Shown here piece by piece: positions 1-11,100 of a stretch of 64,000 bases of DNA (the first letter of the stretch is position 1; the number at the start of each line of letters is the position of its first letter). Below the pieces are notes generated by a model. That model saw only the letters and a list, made by a program, of their open reading frames with translations. It had not been told where the DNA came from and did not search any database. This DNA comes from CAWHJN01 sp963829705. GTDB taxonomy: Bacteria; Bacteroidota; Rhodothermia; Rhodothermales; BA12. Position numbers and translations under genes: made by a program. The stretch spans positions 254,701-318,700 of the forward strand of contig CAWHJN010000004.1 of the NCBI GenBank assembly GCA_963829705.1, read 5' to 3'.

Positions 1-1455
1 ACGCCGTCGGGCTGGCCGTGTGGGAGGAGATCCCCGTCGTCAACACCATCACGCAGAGCGAGGCGTTTGCGCGGCACGCGGAGACGATGCTCGTCGAGAT
101 GATCAAGCAGCACTACAACCACCCGTCGGTTGTGATGTGGGGCTACATGAACGAGATCCTGCTGCGCCCGCTCGATCCGCTGCCGGAAGGCTACGTCGCC
201 GACATCGAAGCGCTCGCACAGCACCTCGACAGCGTGGCGAAGCGCGAAGACCCGTCGCGCCCCACGGCGATGGCTGTCACCGACGGCATGGCGCGGGAGA
301 CGTCGCCTGCGAGCAGCAAACGCCTCAACGACATCCCGGACGTTCTCGGCCTCAACCTGTATTTCGGCTGGTACTACGGCACCTTCGCCGACCTCGGCCC
401 CTTTCTCGACGATGTCCACGCGCGTCACCCAGAGCAGGGCTTGATGGTGAGCGAGTACGGCGCGGGCACCGACGAGCGCGTCCACGCCGAGAACCCTGTC
501 GCCTTCGACTTCTCCGTCGAGCACGGCGAGGCGTTCCACCGCGAGAGCTTTCCGCAGATCCAGGCACGCGACTACATGGTCGGCAGCGCTGTCTGGAACC
601 AGTTTGATTTTGGCTCGGCAGGGCGGCAGGACACCAAGAACGCCCTCAACCAGAAGGGCCTTTTCTATTTCGACCGGACGCCCAAAGACATCGCGTTCTA
701 CTACAAAGCCCTCCTGAGCGACGAGCCGGTGCTGCACATCGAACGCGAGCACCGGCACCGGCGCAGGGGCGACTGCGTGCAGACAACATGCACGACTCCC
801 CCACGGGAGCCGGTGCAGGTCTACACGAATGCCGATATCGTTTTGCTGCGTGTGAATGGGCGACTGGTGGAGCATGCCGTGCCCGTTGAGGGCCGTGCGG
901 TGTTCAGTGTGCACATGACGCCCGGCACGCAGCAGCTACGAGGTCGAGGGCTTTTGGGGCACCCACGAGGGGCGAACGGATGCTGCGACGTTCAACCTCT
1001 TCGAGAACGGGTATCAGACGAAATCCGGCGTGGCCATGGCGGTCAACCACGGCGCGGCCTACAGCTACACCGATGCCACAGGCATCGTCTACGAACCGGC
1101 TGCTCAGAAGAGCACGCGCACGCACCACCGCGTCTACGGGACGGACGACGACCCGCTGTTTCAGGCGTACGCAGAAACCATCGCTCCGATGAGCCTCAGC
1201 CTGGCAGATGGCGCGTACGACGTGACATTCGGCTTCATGGAGCCTAACGACACGAAGCCCGGCGACCGCGTGTTCGACGTGACGGTCAACGGGCAGACGG
1301 TCATCGAAGCACTCGACCTCGCCGCTTCTGCGGGCCGATGGACGGCGCTGACACGCACCGTTGGGGTAGACGTGACGGGCGAAGCGCTCGACATCGCCTT
1401 CGTACCGCATGCCGGGAAACCCATCCTGAGTTCTCTCCTCATCGTACGCCGCTGA
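1..1455 (+). CDS. Glycoside hydrolase family 2 (beta-galactosidase/beta-glucosidase-like), 3' part, frameshifted
   Basis: The gene is cut by the left window edge; its reading frame enters at position 3. The catalytic TIM-barrel half is clear: the start reads GLAVWEEIP, followed by the acid/base region NHPSVVMWGYMNE and the nucleophile region GLMVSEYGAGTD, then VWNQFDFGSAGR. A C-terminal malectin-like carbohydrate-binding domain follows (about 1030-1455, ending in ILSSLLIVRR). The frame changes by one apparent extra base near 931-936: text reads TPGTQ in the first frame and SYEVEGFWGTHEG in the second. GH2 enzymes hydrolyse terminal beta-linked sugars; beta-galactosidase, beta-glucuronidase and sophorose-acting beta-glucosidase are all GH2, and the specificity cannot be told here. 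It stands 3 bp before a sugar-binding lipoprotein gene, so it heads or belongs to a glycan operon. The frameshift may be a sequencing error. Confidence 0.85.
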
Positions 1456-1458
1456 CCC

Positions 1459-2820
1459 ATGCGTTTTCTCGCACCTCTGCTGGCTGTTCTCGCTATCGGC
1501 TGCGCCGCGCAACCCGATGACGGCACCGTCACGCTGCGCTTCTGGGCGATGGGGCGCGAGGGCGAGGTCGTGCGCGAACTGGTGCCTGGTTTCGAGAAGG
1601 AAAACCCCGGCATCCGCGTGCGCGTGCAGCAGATTCCGTGGACGGCGGCGCACGAGAAACTGCTGACCTCGTTCGTCGGCGAGGCCACGCCGGACGTGGT
1701 GCAGATGGGCAACACGTGGATCCCCGAGTTCGTCGCCCTCGACGCGCTCGAACCGCTCGGCCCGTACCTCGGCGACAGCGTCGCGCGGCCCAACTATTTC
1801 CCCGGCATCTGGGACACCAACACGCTCGACGGCGCGCTCTACGGCATTCCGTGGTACGTGGACACGCGCCTCGTCTTCTACCGCAAAGACCTGTTCGACG
1901 CGGCGGGTTACGACACCTTCCCGACCACGTGGGCGTCGTGGATGGACGCGATGGACAAGGTGAAGGCTCTCGTCGGGCCGGAGCGGTACCCCATCTTCCT
2001 GCCCACCAACGAGTGGAACGTGCCGATGCTGCTGGGCCTCCAGAACGGCTCCGATCTTTTGCGCGATGGCGGGCGCTACGGCGATTTCTCGGGCCCAGCC
2101 TTTCGCGAGGCATTCCACTTCTACGCGACCCTGTTCCGCGAGGGCTACGCACCGCCCGGCGCGCAGACGCAGGTTTCGAACGTCTACCAGGAGATGGCGC
2201 GCGGCTTTATCGCGCAGTTCATCACCGGGCCGTGGAACCTGGGCGAGTTCGCCAACCGCCTGCCGGACAGCCTGCAAAGCGCGTGGGCCACGGCGCCGAT
2301 CCCTGGCCCCGATGGCCCCGGCACGTCGTTGGCGGGCGGCGCGAGTTTGTCGATCTTCGCGGCGTCCGAGCACAAAGAGGCCGCGTGGAAGCTCATCGCC
2401 TACCTGTCGCGCCCGGAGGTGCAATTGGAGTTTTACCGCCTCACCGGCAGCCTGCCCGCCCGCCGCGAGGCGTGGCGCGACACCGTGTTCACCTCCGACC
2501 CGCGCGTGCAGGCGTTCGAGGAGCAGTTGGAGCGCGCCGTCCCCACGCCCAAAGTGCCCGAGTGGGAGCGTATCGCCATCCGCTTGCAATCCTACGCCGA
2601 AGCCGTCGCGCGCGGGGCGATGACGGAGGACGAGGCGCTGCGCCGCTTCGACCGCGACGTGGACGCCATTCTGGAAAAACGCCGGTACCTGCTGGACCGG
2701 GAAGCGGAGCAAACGTCGGCGGTTTCGTCGCCCATGCCCGTATCGCCCGCATCGGCACCCGCAGGGGCGCACTTGAAGATGCACCTGCGCCACCGCCGTT
2801 TCGTGGAGGCATCGTCATGA
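1459..2820 (+). CDS. Sugar ABC transporter, substrate-binding lipoprotein (SBP family 1)
   Basis: A 453-residue extracytoplasmic solute-binding protein. It starts with a short signal peptide and a lipobox ending AIGC, so it should be lipid-anchored. The N-lobe shows the usual family-1 pattern (LRFWAMGREGEVVREL, then ENPGIRVRVQQIPW and TPDVVQMGNTWIPEF), the C-lobe the typical AAWKLIAYLSRPEVQ and GSLPARREAW segments. Such proteins capture mono- or oligosaccharides and deliver them to MalF/MalG-type permeases, which follow directly: its stop codon overlaps the permease start in an ATGA. The last 40 residues are basic and serine/proline-rich and do not look like the family, possibly read-through of a leader for the next gene. 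No ATPase gene accompanies the system in this window. Confidence 0.9.
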   Translation: MRFLAPLLAVLAIGCAAQPDDGTVTLRFWAMGREGEVVRELVPGFEKENPGIRVRVQQIPWTAAHEKLLTSFVGEATPDVVQMGNTWIPEFVALDALEPLGPYLGDSVARPNYFPGIWDTNTLDGALYGIPWYVDTRLVFYRKDLFDAAGYDTFPTTWASWMDAMDKVKALVGPERYPIFLPTNEWNVPMLLGLQNGSDLLRDGGRYGDFSGPAFREAFHFYATLFREGYAPPGAQTQVSNVYQEMARGFIAQFITGPWNLGEFANRLPDSLQSAWATAPIPGPDGPGTSLAGGASLSIFAASEHKEAAWKLIAYLSRPEVQLEFYRLTGSLPARREAWRDTVFTSDPRVQAFEEQLERAVPTPKVPEWERIAIRLQSYAEAVARGAMTEDEALRRFDRDVDAILEKRRYLLDREAEQTSAVSSPMPVSPASAPAGAHLKMHLRHRRFVEASS

Positions 2821-3782
2821 GCAGCGCCGTCGATCCCATCCAGGAATTGCAGGCTCCGCCCGTGCGCGCCGACGGAGCGGCGGGGCGCGCGTCGTGGCGG
2901 ATGCGGCTGCTGGGCGACCGGGGCGTGGCGTCGGCGTGGGGTTTTCTCGCGCCTGCGCTCCTGTCGCTGTTCTTCTTTTTCGCCCTGCCCGTGCTCGCCG
3001 CCTTCCTGCTCTCGTTCACCGACTTCGACATCTACGGCATCGGCGACGCGGGCACGGCGCGCATCGTGGGCTGGCAGAACTACACGCGCATCTTCCAGGA
3101 CGCCACGTTCTGGCAGGCGCTCAAAAACACGGCGTACTTCGTCGTCGTCGGCGGGCCGCTGACGGTGGCTACGTCGCTGGGCGCGGCGTTGCTCTTGTCG
3201 AACAAGCTGGTGCGCTTCAAGGGGCTGTTCCGGACGATCTTCTTCGCGCCCGTCGTGACGACGCTCGTGGCCGTTGCGGTCGTCTTCCGCTACCTCTACC
3301 ACCCGCGCGCGGGGCTGCTCAACTACGTCATGGGAACCGAGATCGACTGGCTCGGCGACCCCACGTGGGCGATGCCCGCGCTGATCTTGCTGGCCGTCTG
3401 GAAAAACTTCGGCTACAACATGATCATCTTCATCGCGGGCCTTCAGAACGTGCCTGCCGAACTCTACGAGGCCGCCCGCATCGACGGGGCGGGCACGTGG
3501 GCGCAGTTTCGCTACGTGACGCTGCCCGCGCTCGCGCCGACGTTCCTGTTCGTGGGCGTCTTGACGATGATTGGCTACTTCCAGTTTTTCGCCGAGCCGT
3601 ACGTCATGACCGACGGCGGCCCGCTGGGATCGACGCTCAGCCTGGTGCTGCTGATGTACCGCGAGGGTTTCAAGTGGTGGAACATGGGCTACGCCGCCGC
3701 CCTCGCGTTCGTCTTCTTCGCCCTCGTGCTCCTCATCACGCTCGTGCAGTTGAAACTGCAGAACAGGGAGGCGGGCGGGTAG
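2817..3782 (+). CDS. Sugar ABC transporter permease, MalF/UgpA type
   Basis: A 321-residue inner-membrane permease. The start ATG at 2817 overlaps the stop of the binding-protein gene (ATGA), which indicates translational coupling. After about 40 cytoplasmic residues come about six membrane segments, the first being WGFLAPALLSLFFFFALPV. The EAA coupling loop that contacts the ATPase is present near residue 220: YEAARIDGAGTWAQFRYVTLP. MalF-type permeases of the MsmF/UgpA group form a heterodimer with a MalG-type partner, which is the next gene. Substrate is presumably the oligosaccharide handled by the neighbouring glycosidase and phosphorylase genes. Confidence 0.92.
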   Translation: MSSAVDPIQELQAPPVRADGAAGRASWRMRLLGDRGVASAWGFLAPALLSLFFFFALPVLAAFLLSFTDFDIYGIGDAGTARIVGWQNYTRIFQDATFWQALKNTAYFVVVGGPLTVATSLGAALLLSNKLVRFKGLFRTIFFAPVVTTLVAVAVVFRYLYHPRAGLLNYVMGTEIDWLGDPTWAMPALILLAVWKNFGYNMIIFIAGLQNVPAELYEAARIDGAGTWAQFRYVTLPALAPTFLFVGVLTMIGYFQFFAEPYVMTDGGPLGSTLSLVLLMYREGFKWWNMGYAAALAFVFFALVLLITLVQLKLQNREAGG

Positions 3783-3860
3783 AGGTTGGAGGTTGGAAGA
3801 GGCAGCGTGTCTTTCGATTCCAACCTCCAGCTCCACGTTCCAACCTCTACCCTCTACCCC
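3783..3860. repeat. Nested inverted repeat between the two permease genes
   Basis: GGGTAGAGGTTGG (3777-3789, overlapping the stop codon) is the exact inverse of CCAACCTCTACCC (3840-3852), and inside it AGGTTGGAA (3790-3798) is the exact inverse of TTCCAACCT (3818-3826). The purine-rich arm follows a stop codon and the pyrimidine-rich arm runs into the next ATG. The same layout recurs at other intergenic sites in this window. Confidence 0.8.
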
Positions 3861-4682
3861 ATGAATCGCACCGGCACCCGCATCGGCCTCTACGCGCTGC
3901 TCATCCTGGGCAGCGTGCTGACGCTGATCCCGCTCGCGTGGATGGTGTCGGCGTCGCTGATGCCAACGGGGGAGGCGAACGTGTTTCCGCCGCGCTTTTG
4001 GCCCTCCGCGCCCACCACCGAGCACTACCGGGCGCTGTTCGTGCGGATGAACCTGGGGCGCTACCTCCTCAACAGCGCCGTGCTGTCGGTGAGCGTGACG
4101 CTGATTTCGCTGCTCGTCAACGCGATGGCGGGCTATGCCTTCGCCAAGCTGCGCTTCAAGGGGCGCGACAAGCTGTTTCGCGTGCTGCTGGCCGCGCTCG
4201 TCGTGCCCGCGCAGATCACGATGCTGCCGTTGTTTCTGCTGCTCAAAGAGCTGGGCTTTATCAACACGTACTGGGGCATCCTCGTGCCCGGCTTGGCGAG
4301 CGTCTTCGGCATCTTCCTCATCCGCCAGTACGCACTCTCCATCCCCGACGACCTCATCGACGCGGCGCGGATCGACGGCGCGGGCGAAGCGCGCATTTTT
4401 GCGACCGTCGTGCTGCCGCTGCTCAAACCCATCCTCGTCACGCTGGCGGTCTTCACGTTCATGGGCGTCTGGAACGATTTCCTGTGGCCGCTCATCGTGC
4501 TCACGGACGATTCGATGTACACGCTGCCGGTGGCGCTGGCGAACCTGTCGGGCGAGCGGGCGCAGGACACCGAGTTGATGATGGCGGGGTCGGTGCTGAC
4601 GGTGATGCCGGTGCTGCTGGTGTTTCTGGCGCTGCAACGGTTCTACATCGAGGGCATCATGCTGGGGAGCGTGAAAGGATGA
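3861..4682 (+). CDS. Sugar ABC transporter permease, MalG/UgpE type
   Basis: A 273-residue permease, the partner of the preceding MalF-type protein. I start at ATG 3861 because the open frame further upstream runs through the intergenic inverted repeat and encodes no plausible protein. The protein opens with a membrane segment (IGLYALLILGSVLTLIPLAWMV), has about six transmembrane helices, and carries the EAA loop DAARIDGAGEARIFATVVLP. Its 3' end is overlapped on the other strand by the tail of a truncated transposase frame (4643-4966). The operon continues downstream with glycan-degrading enzymes. Confidence 0.92.
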   Translation: MNRTGTRIGLYALLILGSVLTLIPLAWMVSASLMPTGEANVFPPRFWPSAPTTEHYRALFVRMNLGRYLLNSAVLSVSVTLISLLVNAMAGYAFAKLRFKGRDKLFRVLLAALVVPAQITMLPLFLLLKELGFINTYWGILVPGLASVFGIFLIRQYALSIPDDLIDAARIDGAGEARIFATVVLPLLKPILVTLAVFTFMGVWNDFLWPLIVLTDDSMYTLPVALANLSGERAQDTELMMAGSVLTVMPVLLVFLALQRFYIEGIMLGSVKG

Positions 4683-4966
4683 GGGGCCTTGTGTTCGATA
4701 GTCCACCGAGCCTGAAGTTCGATGATCCACACGATGCCATGCACGTGGTCGAGCATGACGACGAACGCATCCAGCGCCACGTACGCGCGCAACGCCGCCG
4801 CCCGATCCCATTCCTCCACCACGATTCGCCCCCGCGCCGACAGATGTACCCGCCTCTCCACGACATGACCGAACAGCGGCTCCTGCTCCCGCGCGCGGAC
4901 CGTCCCGAAGTACGCCCCGGCGACGCGGTAATCGAACAGCAGCAGGCGGACGGAGCGGCGGTGCAT
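4643..4966 (-). pseudogene. Truncated REP-associated tyrosine transposase (RAYT, Y1_Tnp/IS200-like)
   Basis: On the minus strand, ATG 4966 opens a frame whose first 81 codons (4966 to 4724) match the N-terminal half of RAYT transposases: RRSVRLLLFDYRVAGAYF, GRIVVEEWDRAAALR and then ALDAFVVMLDHVHGIVWI, which holds the HUH-type metal-binding pair H74 and H76. The homology stops there. The rest of the frame is antisense of the permease gene and ends at 4643, so the helix carrying the catalytic tyrosine is missing. RAYTs are single-copy chromosomal enzymes that mobilise REP palindromes. This copy is a relic. Its start codon overlaps the GTG start (4961) of the next plus-strand gene. Confidence 0.75.
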
Positions 4967-7900
4967 GACAGAAACCCTCGCCTCAAGACGCACTTCGCCG
5001 CACTCTGTACCCTGCTCGCGCTGCTGCTCGCCGCCGCGCCCGCGCACGCACAGCGGCAGGTGCTCGACGACTTTTCCGACCTCTCCGCGTGGACGACGGC
5101 GACCGCTCCGGGCGTGACGGCGCGGATCCGCGAAGAAAACGGCGCGCTGCGGCTCGACTTCGACTTCGGCGAGGGCGGCGGCTACGCCATCGCCCGCCGC
5201 GACCTCTCGCTCGCCATCCCGGACAATTACCGCCTCAGCTACCGGGTCCGCGCTGATTCGCGCCTCAACGACCTCGAATTCAAACTCGTCGACCCGAGTG
5301 GCGAGAACGTGTGGTGGCACAACCGGCGGCAGTTCGCCTTCCCGACCACGTGGCAGACGCTCACCACGCGCCCGCGCCACGTCTCGTTCGCCTGGGGTCC
5401 GACGCAGGATCGAACGCTGCGCGAGGTCGGCTCCGTCGAGTTCGTCGTCGCCGCCGTCGAGGGCGGCAGGGGCACGCTGTGGATCGACGACTTCGTGTTC
5501 GAAAAACTGCCACCGCCCACGCCGCCCCAGAAGCCCCGCGTGAAGGCCAGCGGCGGACAGGTCGGCGCGGCCGTTCTCGATGGGGTGAGCGGGTGGGCGG
5601 TTCCGCGCGGGTCGCCGTCGCTGACGCTCGATTTCGGCGAGCCACGAGAGTTTGGCGGCGTTGTGCTCGAAAGCGCTGCGCCGTCCGCAGAGGGTGACGC
5701 TCACTTCCGCGTGCTGCGCTCCGACGATGGGCGGCGCTGGGACGTGCTCGTTCCGCTGCGGCGGCTCGAACCGCGCCAGGCATTCTATCTGCCCGAGCAC
5801 GAGGCGCGCTTTGTCCGGCTTGAAGTAGAGGCGGCAGGCGCGGCGCGCGTCACGCGCTTCGCCGTGTTGCCCAAAGAAGTCGGCTATTCGCCCAACGCGT
5901 ATTTCGCCTACCTCTCTGAAAGCGCACCGCAGGGCACGTTTCCCGCGTACTTCGACTCGACGCAGGTGTACTGGACGGTGACGGGCGAGGCGGGGGCGAT
6001 GGAGGAACTGCTCGTCGGGCAGACCGGGAGCGTCGAGCTGCGCAAGGGCGCCTTCAGCGCCGAGCCGTTCTGGCAGCACGCCGGGCAGGCGCGGAGCTGG
6101 GCCGACGCCGGGCACACGCAGCGCCTCCTCGACCGTCTGCCCATCCCCGTCGTCACGCGCTCCTATCCCGACAGCACGCACCTCGACGTGACGGCGTTTG
6201 TCCACGACGGGCAGGGCGTCGTCCGCTACGTGGCCCACAACGCCACCGGCGCAGCGCGCAACGACACGCTGCTCGTGCTGCTGCGTCCCTTCCAGGTCAA
6301 CCCACCGTGGCAGTTCCTCAACGGCGTCGGCGGCGTGGGCGCACTCGGCGGCGTCCGCGCGACGGGCGAGGCGGGGCGCTTTGCCCTCGACGGCTACCGT
6401 GGCACCTTCGACACGTATCCGGCGGCGCGTGGCGTGGCGTCGTGCTCGTACGAGGCGGGGCGGAGCGTGCTGATGCTTTCTGGAAGGGATACCTGCGCCG
6501 AAACCGAAGAACCGTCGGCGTGGCAGGAGCACGCTTTCGTGTTTCCCCTCAACCTGGCCCCCGGCGCGCGCGACACGTTCTACGTCGCCCTCCCGATGGA
6601 GCCCGACGCGCCGACGCGGTGGCGGCTCGACCGCGGCCTCGGCGCACCTCGACAGCGCCCGCGCCGACTGGAGATCCCGCCTCGAACGGGTGCAACTGCG
6701 CGTGCCGAACTCCGACCTCGTCGAGACGATGCGTGCCAACCTCGCCTACGTGCTCATCAACCAGGACGGCCCCTCGCTCCAGCCCGGCAGCCGCTCGTAC
6801 GACCGCTCGTGGATTCGGGATGGCGCGCTCACCAGCGCCGCGCTCCTACGCCTCGGCCTGTGGGAGGAGGTCAAAACCTTTCTTGAATGGTACGCGCCCT
6901 ACCAGTACGAGAGCGGCTACGTGCCATGCTGCGTGAGCGCGCTGGGGGCCGGCCCCACGCCCGAGCACGACAGCCACGGGCAACTCGTCTACGGCATCGC
7001 CGAGTACGTCCGCTTCACGCGCGACCGGGCCTTCGCCGAGAAGATGTGGCCGCACGTCGAGAAAGCCGTGGCGTTCATGGACACGCTCCGCGCCACGCAC
7101 CGGACGGCCGCCTACCGGTCCGACACGCTCCGCGCCTACTACGACCTGCTGCCCGCGTCGATCTCGCACGAGGGCTACTCGGAGCGCCCGATGCACTCGT
7201 TCTGGGACTACGCCTTCGCCCTCAAAGGCTACAAAGACGCCGCCTACCTCGCGCATTTCCTCGAAAAGCCCGATGCTGCCGACTACGACGCCCGCGCCGA
7301 CACCTTCCGCGCGACGCTGAAGCAGAGCTACGAGCTGGCGATGGAAAAAGAGAACATCGACTACCTGCCCGGCTCCGTCGAGCTGGGCGACTTCGACGCC
7401 ACTTCCACCACCACGCTCGTCTCTCCGGCGGGCGCCGCCGACCTGCTGCCGGATGCGCTCGAAACCACGTTCAGTCGCTACATGGACTATTTCCGGCAGC
7501 GACGTGATGGCGAGATCGCGTGGGACAACTACACGCCCTACGAGTGGCGCGTCGCGGGCACGCTCGTCCGGCTGGGGCGGATCGAGGAGGCCAACGAGGT
7601 CTTCGACTTCTTCTTCGGCGACCGCCGCCCGATCGAGTGGCGGCACTGGGCCGAGGTCGTCTGGCACGACGCCTCCGCGCCGCGCTTTATCGGCGACATG
7701 CCGCACACGTGGGTGGGCAGCGACTTCATGCGCTCGGCGCTCGACCTGTTCGCGTTCGAGGACGACGAAGACGCGCTCGTCGTGGGCGCGGGGCTGCGGG
7801 CGGGCTGGCTCGAAGCGCCCGGCGGCGTCGCCATCGAGGGACTGCACACGTGGTTCGGGCCGCTGACGTACACCGCCGCTCGCACGGGCGACACGCTCGT

Positions 7901-8066
7901 GTTCACCTTCGCGCCCGGACTTCAGGCGCCACCCGGCGGGCTGGTGCTGCGGCCCGTCTACGGCGCGGCGCGGCGCGTCGAGGCCGACGGCCAGCCGGTC
8001 GCATCCGCGCCCGACGGCTCCGTGCGCCTGTCCACCGTGCCTGCCCGCGTCACGTTCCGCTACTGA
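4961..8066 (+). CDS. Secreted putative glycoside hydrolase with (alpha/alpha) toroid domain, frameshifted
   Basis: About 1034 residues once one extra base near 6630-6640 is allowed for. The start is taken at GTG 4961; a signal peptide follows (HFAALCTLLALLLAAAPAHAQ). Next come a carbohydrate-binding/jelly-roll-like region (DDFSDLSAWTTATAPGV onward), a discoidin (F5/8-type) domain around residues 200-290, a beta-rich linker, and a C-terminal domain with SYDRSWIRDGALTSAALLRLG, HDSHGQLVYGIAEYVR and PHTWVGSDFMRSALDLFAFE, the look of (alpha/alpha)6-barrel glycosidases of the GH15/GH63 fold. I cannot assign a GH family. The frame changes from RWRLDR to ASAHLDSARADW. The truncated RAYT lies over its 5' side, so the original start may have been altered. 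Periplasmic chain cleavage ahead of the transporter is the likely role. Confidence 0.7.
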
Positions 8067-8104
8067 ACTTCTCCAAAGACTCCGGCCTGTCCGCCGTTCT
8101 GCTC

Positions 8105-11100
8105 ATGTCCGCACCCACTTCCGACGTTTCGACTTCCGACCTCGTCCACCTCACCAACGGCACGCTCGGCGCGCGCGTGACGCCCGGCGGAGGAGGCTAC
8201 GCTGCGCTCGGCGACCTCGCCCTGACGCGCTTCACGCCCGACGCCACCACCGATGCCGACGGCCTCGACCTCTACCTCCGCGACGTGGACACGGGCGAGA
8301 CGTGGCGCGTGAACCGCCGCGCCGATACCGTGACGATGCGCGAGAAGCAGGTCGTCTTCGAGACGCAGAAGAACGGCATCACGAGCCGCCTCATCGTCGC
8401 CGTCGCGCCGCACGCCGACTGCCTCGTGCAGCGCCTCGCGCTCACCCACGACGGCGACGCGCCGCGCACGCTGGAAGTCACGACGTACGCCGAGATCGCC
8501 CTCAACACGCTCGGTGGCGACCGGGCGCACCCGGCGTTCTCGAAGCTGTTCGTGCAGACGGATTACGAGGCGAACCTCCAGGCCCTCGTCGCTGAGCGCC
8601 GCCTCCGCAGCCCCGACGACACGCCCGTGGCGCTCGTCCACACGCTCGTCGCCGACGACGGCGCGCAGGAGCCGCCGCGTTTCGAGACCGACCGGATGCG
8701 CTTCCTCGGACGCGGCGGCACGCGCCACGCACCGCACGCCCTCAATGGCGGCGCGCTCACGCAAACGGCAGGCGCCGTGCTCGACCCCGTCTTCGCCCTG
8801 CAACGCCGCGTGACGCTCATGCCCGGCGCGACGCAGCGGCTGACGGCGTGCTACGCCGCCGCGCCCACACGCGCCCAGGCCTTCGCCGCGCTGTTTCCGT
8901 GCCTCTCCGGCGCGCGCGCAAAGGCCGTCGTGCAGGCCACGCACGGCGATGCTGCCACGACCGTCGAGCACGAAAAACCCGATGCCGCGCGCTACCGCAA
9001 CGTCGAGGCTCCCGCCGAGACGCCGCCCGCGCCGGATGGCGGCGACCTCCTGTTCGGCAACGGCTACGGCGGCTTCACGCCCGACGGACGGGCGTACGAG
9101 GTGCGCGTGTTTCCCGGCGAGCACCTGCCGCCGCTGCCGTGGACGAATGTGCTCGCCAACGAGCGCGTCGGCTGCATCGTGAGCGAGCGCGGGATCGTCA
9201 ACTCGTGGAGCGCCAACAGCCGCGAGAACCGCCTCACGCCGTGGTCCAACGACCCCGTCGCCGACGTACCCGGCGAGATGCTTTTCGTGCGCGACGAGGA
9301 GGCGAAAACGTACTGGTCGCTCACGCCCGGCCCGGCGGGGCGGCCCGCGTGGCACACCGTGACGCACGGCTGGGGCTTCTCGTCGTTCGAATGCGAGGAC
9401 GACGGGCTGAAGCAGAACGTGACCGTCTTCGCCGCCCCCGACGCCCCGGCCCGTCTGGCCGACGTGACGCTCGAAAACACCGGCAGCACGCCGCGCCACC
9501 TGACGGTCTTTGCCTACGCCCGGCTCGTCCTCGGCGGGTTGCCGCACGAGACGGGCGCGCACGTCGAGACGAGGGCAGAGGAGCGGCGTGCTCTACGCCA
9601 CCAACGCGCAGCGCGGCGAGTTTTCCGACGGCGTGGCCTTCTCGGCGCTCCACGGCGCGGGAGAGGCCTCGCACACGACGGATCGGCGGGCGTTCCTGGG
9701 CGACGAAGGCCGCGAAGACGCGCCGCACGCCGTCACGCACGCCGATGCGCTCGACGGCGCCACCGAGCCCGGCGGCGATCCGTGCGTGGCCCACGCCCGC
9801 ACCTTCACGCTTGCGCCCGGCGAAACGTGGCGCGGGGGCTGGGTGCTCGGCGAGGCCGACGGCCACGACGCGGCCCGGAAAACCGCCGCCCACTTCGCGG
9901 GCGCCGACGCCCGGAACGCCGCGCTCGAAAAAAGCAAAACCTTCTGGCGCGGCCTCGCGGACGCCGTGCAGGTCGAGACGCCCGTGCCCGCGCTTGACCT
10001 CATGCTCAACGGCTGGCTTATCTACCAGAACCTCGTGTGCCGCATCTGGGCACGGTCGGCGTTTTACCAGAGCGGCGGCGCGTACGGCTTCCGCGACCAA
10101 CTCCAGGATTCGTCCGCCCTCGTGTTTGCCTTCCCCGCACGCGCGCGCCAGCAGATCCTCATCAACGCCGCGCACCAGTTTCCCGAGGGCGACGTGCTCC
10201 ACTGGTGGCACCCGCCGCTCTCGAAAGGCATCCGCACGCGCTTCGCCGACGACCTGCTGTGGCTGCCCTACCTCGCCGCGCAGTACGTCGAGGCGACGGG
10301 CGATGCGAGTGTGCTGGACGAAGAGACGCCCTTTGTCGATGCCCGCCGGCTGGAAAAAGGCGAGGACGAGGTCTTCCTGATTCCCGAAAGGCTCGAAAAG
10401 ACAGCGACCGTCTACGAGCACGCCTGCCTCGCCATCGACCGCTCGCTCAAAACCGGCGCACACGGCCTGCCGCTGATGGGCGTGGGCGACTGGAACGACG
10501 GCATGAACCGCGTGGGCCGCGAAGGCAAGGGCGAGAGCGTGTGGATGGGCTTTTTCCTGTACGACATCCTGGGCCGCTGGCTGCCGTTCGTTGAGGAGCG
10601 CGGCGACGAGAAGCGTGCCGACGCCTACCGACGTCACCGTGCCCACCTGCTCGAACACCTCAACCGCGAGGGCGACGGCTGGGACGGCCAGTGGTACCGC
10701 CGCGCCTACTACGACGACGGCGCACCGCTCGGCTCGAAAGACAGCGACGAAGGCCAGATCGACGCGCTCGCGCAGGCGTGGTCGGTGCTCTCCGGTGCCG
10801 CCCCGCCCGACAAAGCCGCCCTCGCCCTTGATGCGATGGAAACGCGCCTCGTCGATGAAGATGCGGGCATCATCCGGTTGCTCACGCCCGCCTTCGACAA
10901 AACGCCCCACGACCCCGGCTACATCAAAGGCTACCTGCCCGGCGTGCGCGAGAACGGCGGCCAGTACACCCACGCCGCGCTGTGGGCCGTCCGCGCGCTG
11001 GCACAGGCAGGCCGCTGCGACCGCGCCGCGCACCTGCTCGAAATGCTCAGCCCGGTCTCGCACACGGCCACGCGCGAAAAAGCCGACGTCTACAAATCCG

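Noticed and set aside
904..2793. Long minus-strand open frame opposite the sugar-binding protein gene
   Set aside because: Composition is Arg/His/Val-rich, typical of the antisense of high-GC genes; no domain, and the plus-strand gene is certain.
2592..4811. Minus-strand open frame of about 740 codons opposite the permeases
   Set aside because: Low-complexity His/Arg/Glu/Gln-rich translation, the antisense shadow of membrane-protein codons; no family signature.
931..9590. Programmed +1 ribosomal frameshifting in the glycan genes
   Set aside because: No shared slippery codon or stop-codon context at the shift sites, and unrelated genes show the same sign of shift; sequence error is simpler. 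Left open in the findings.
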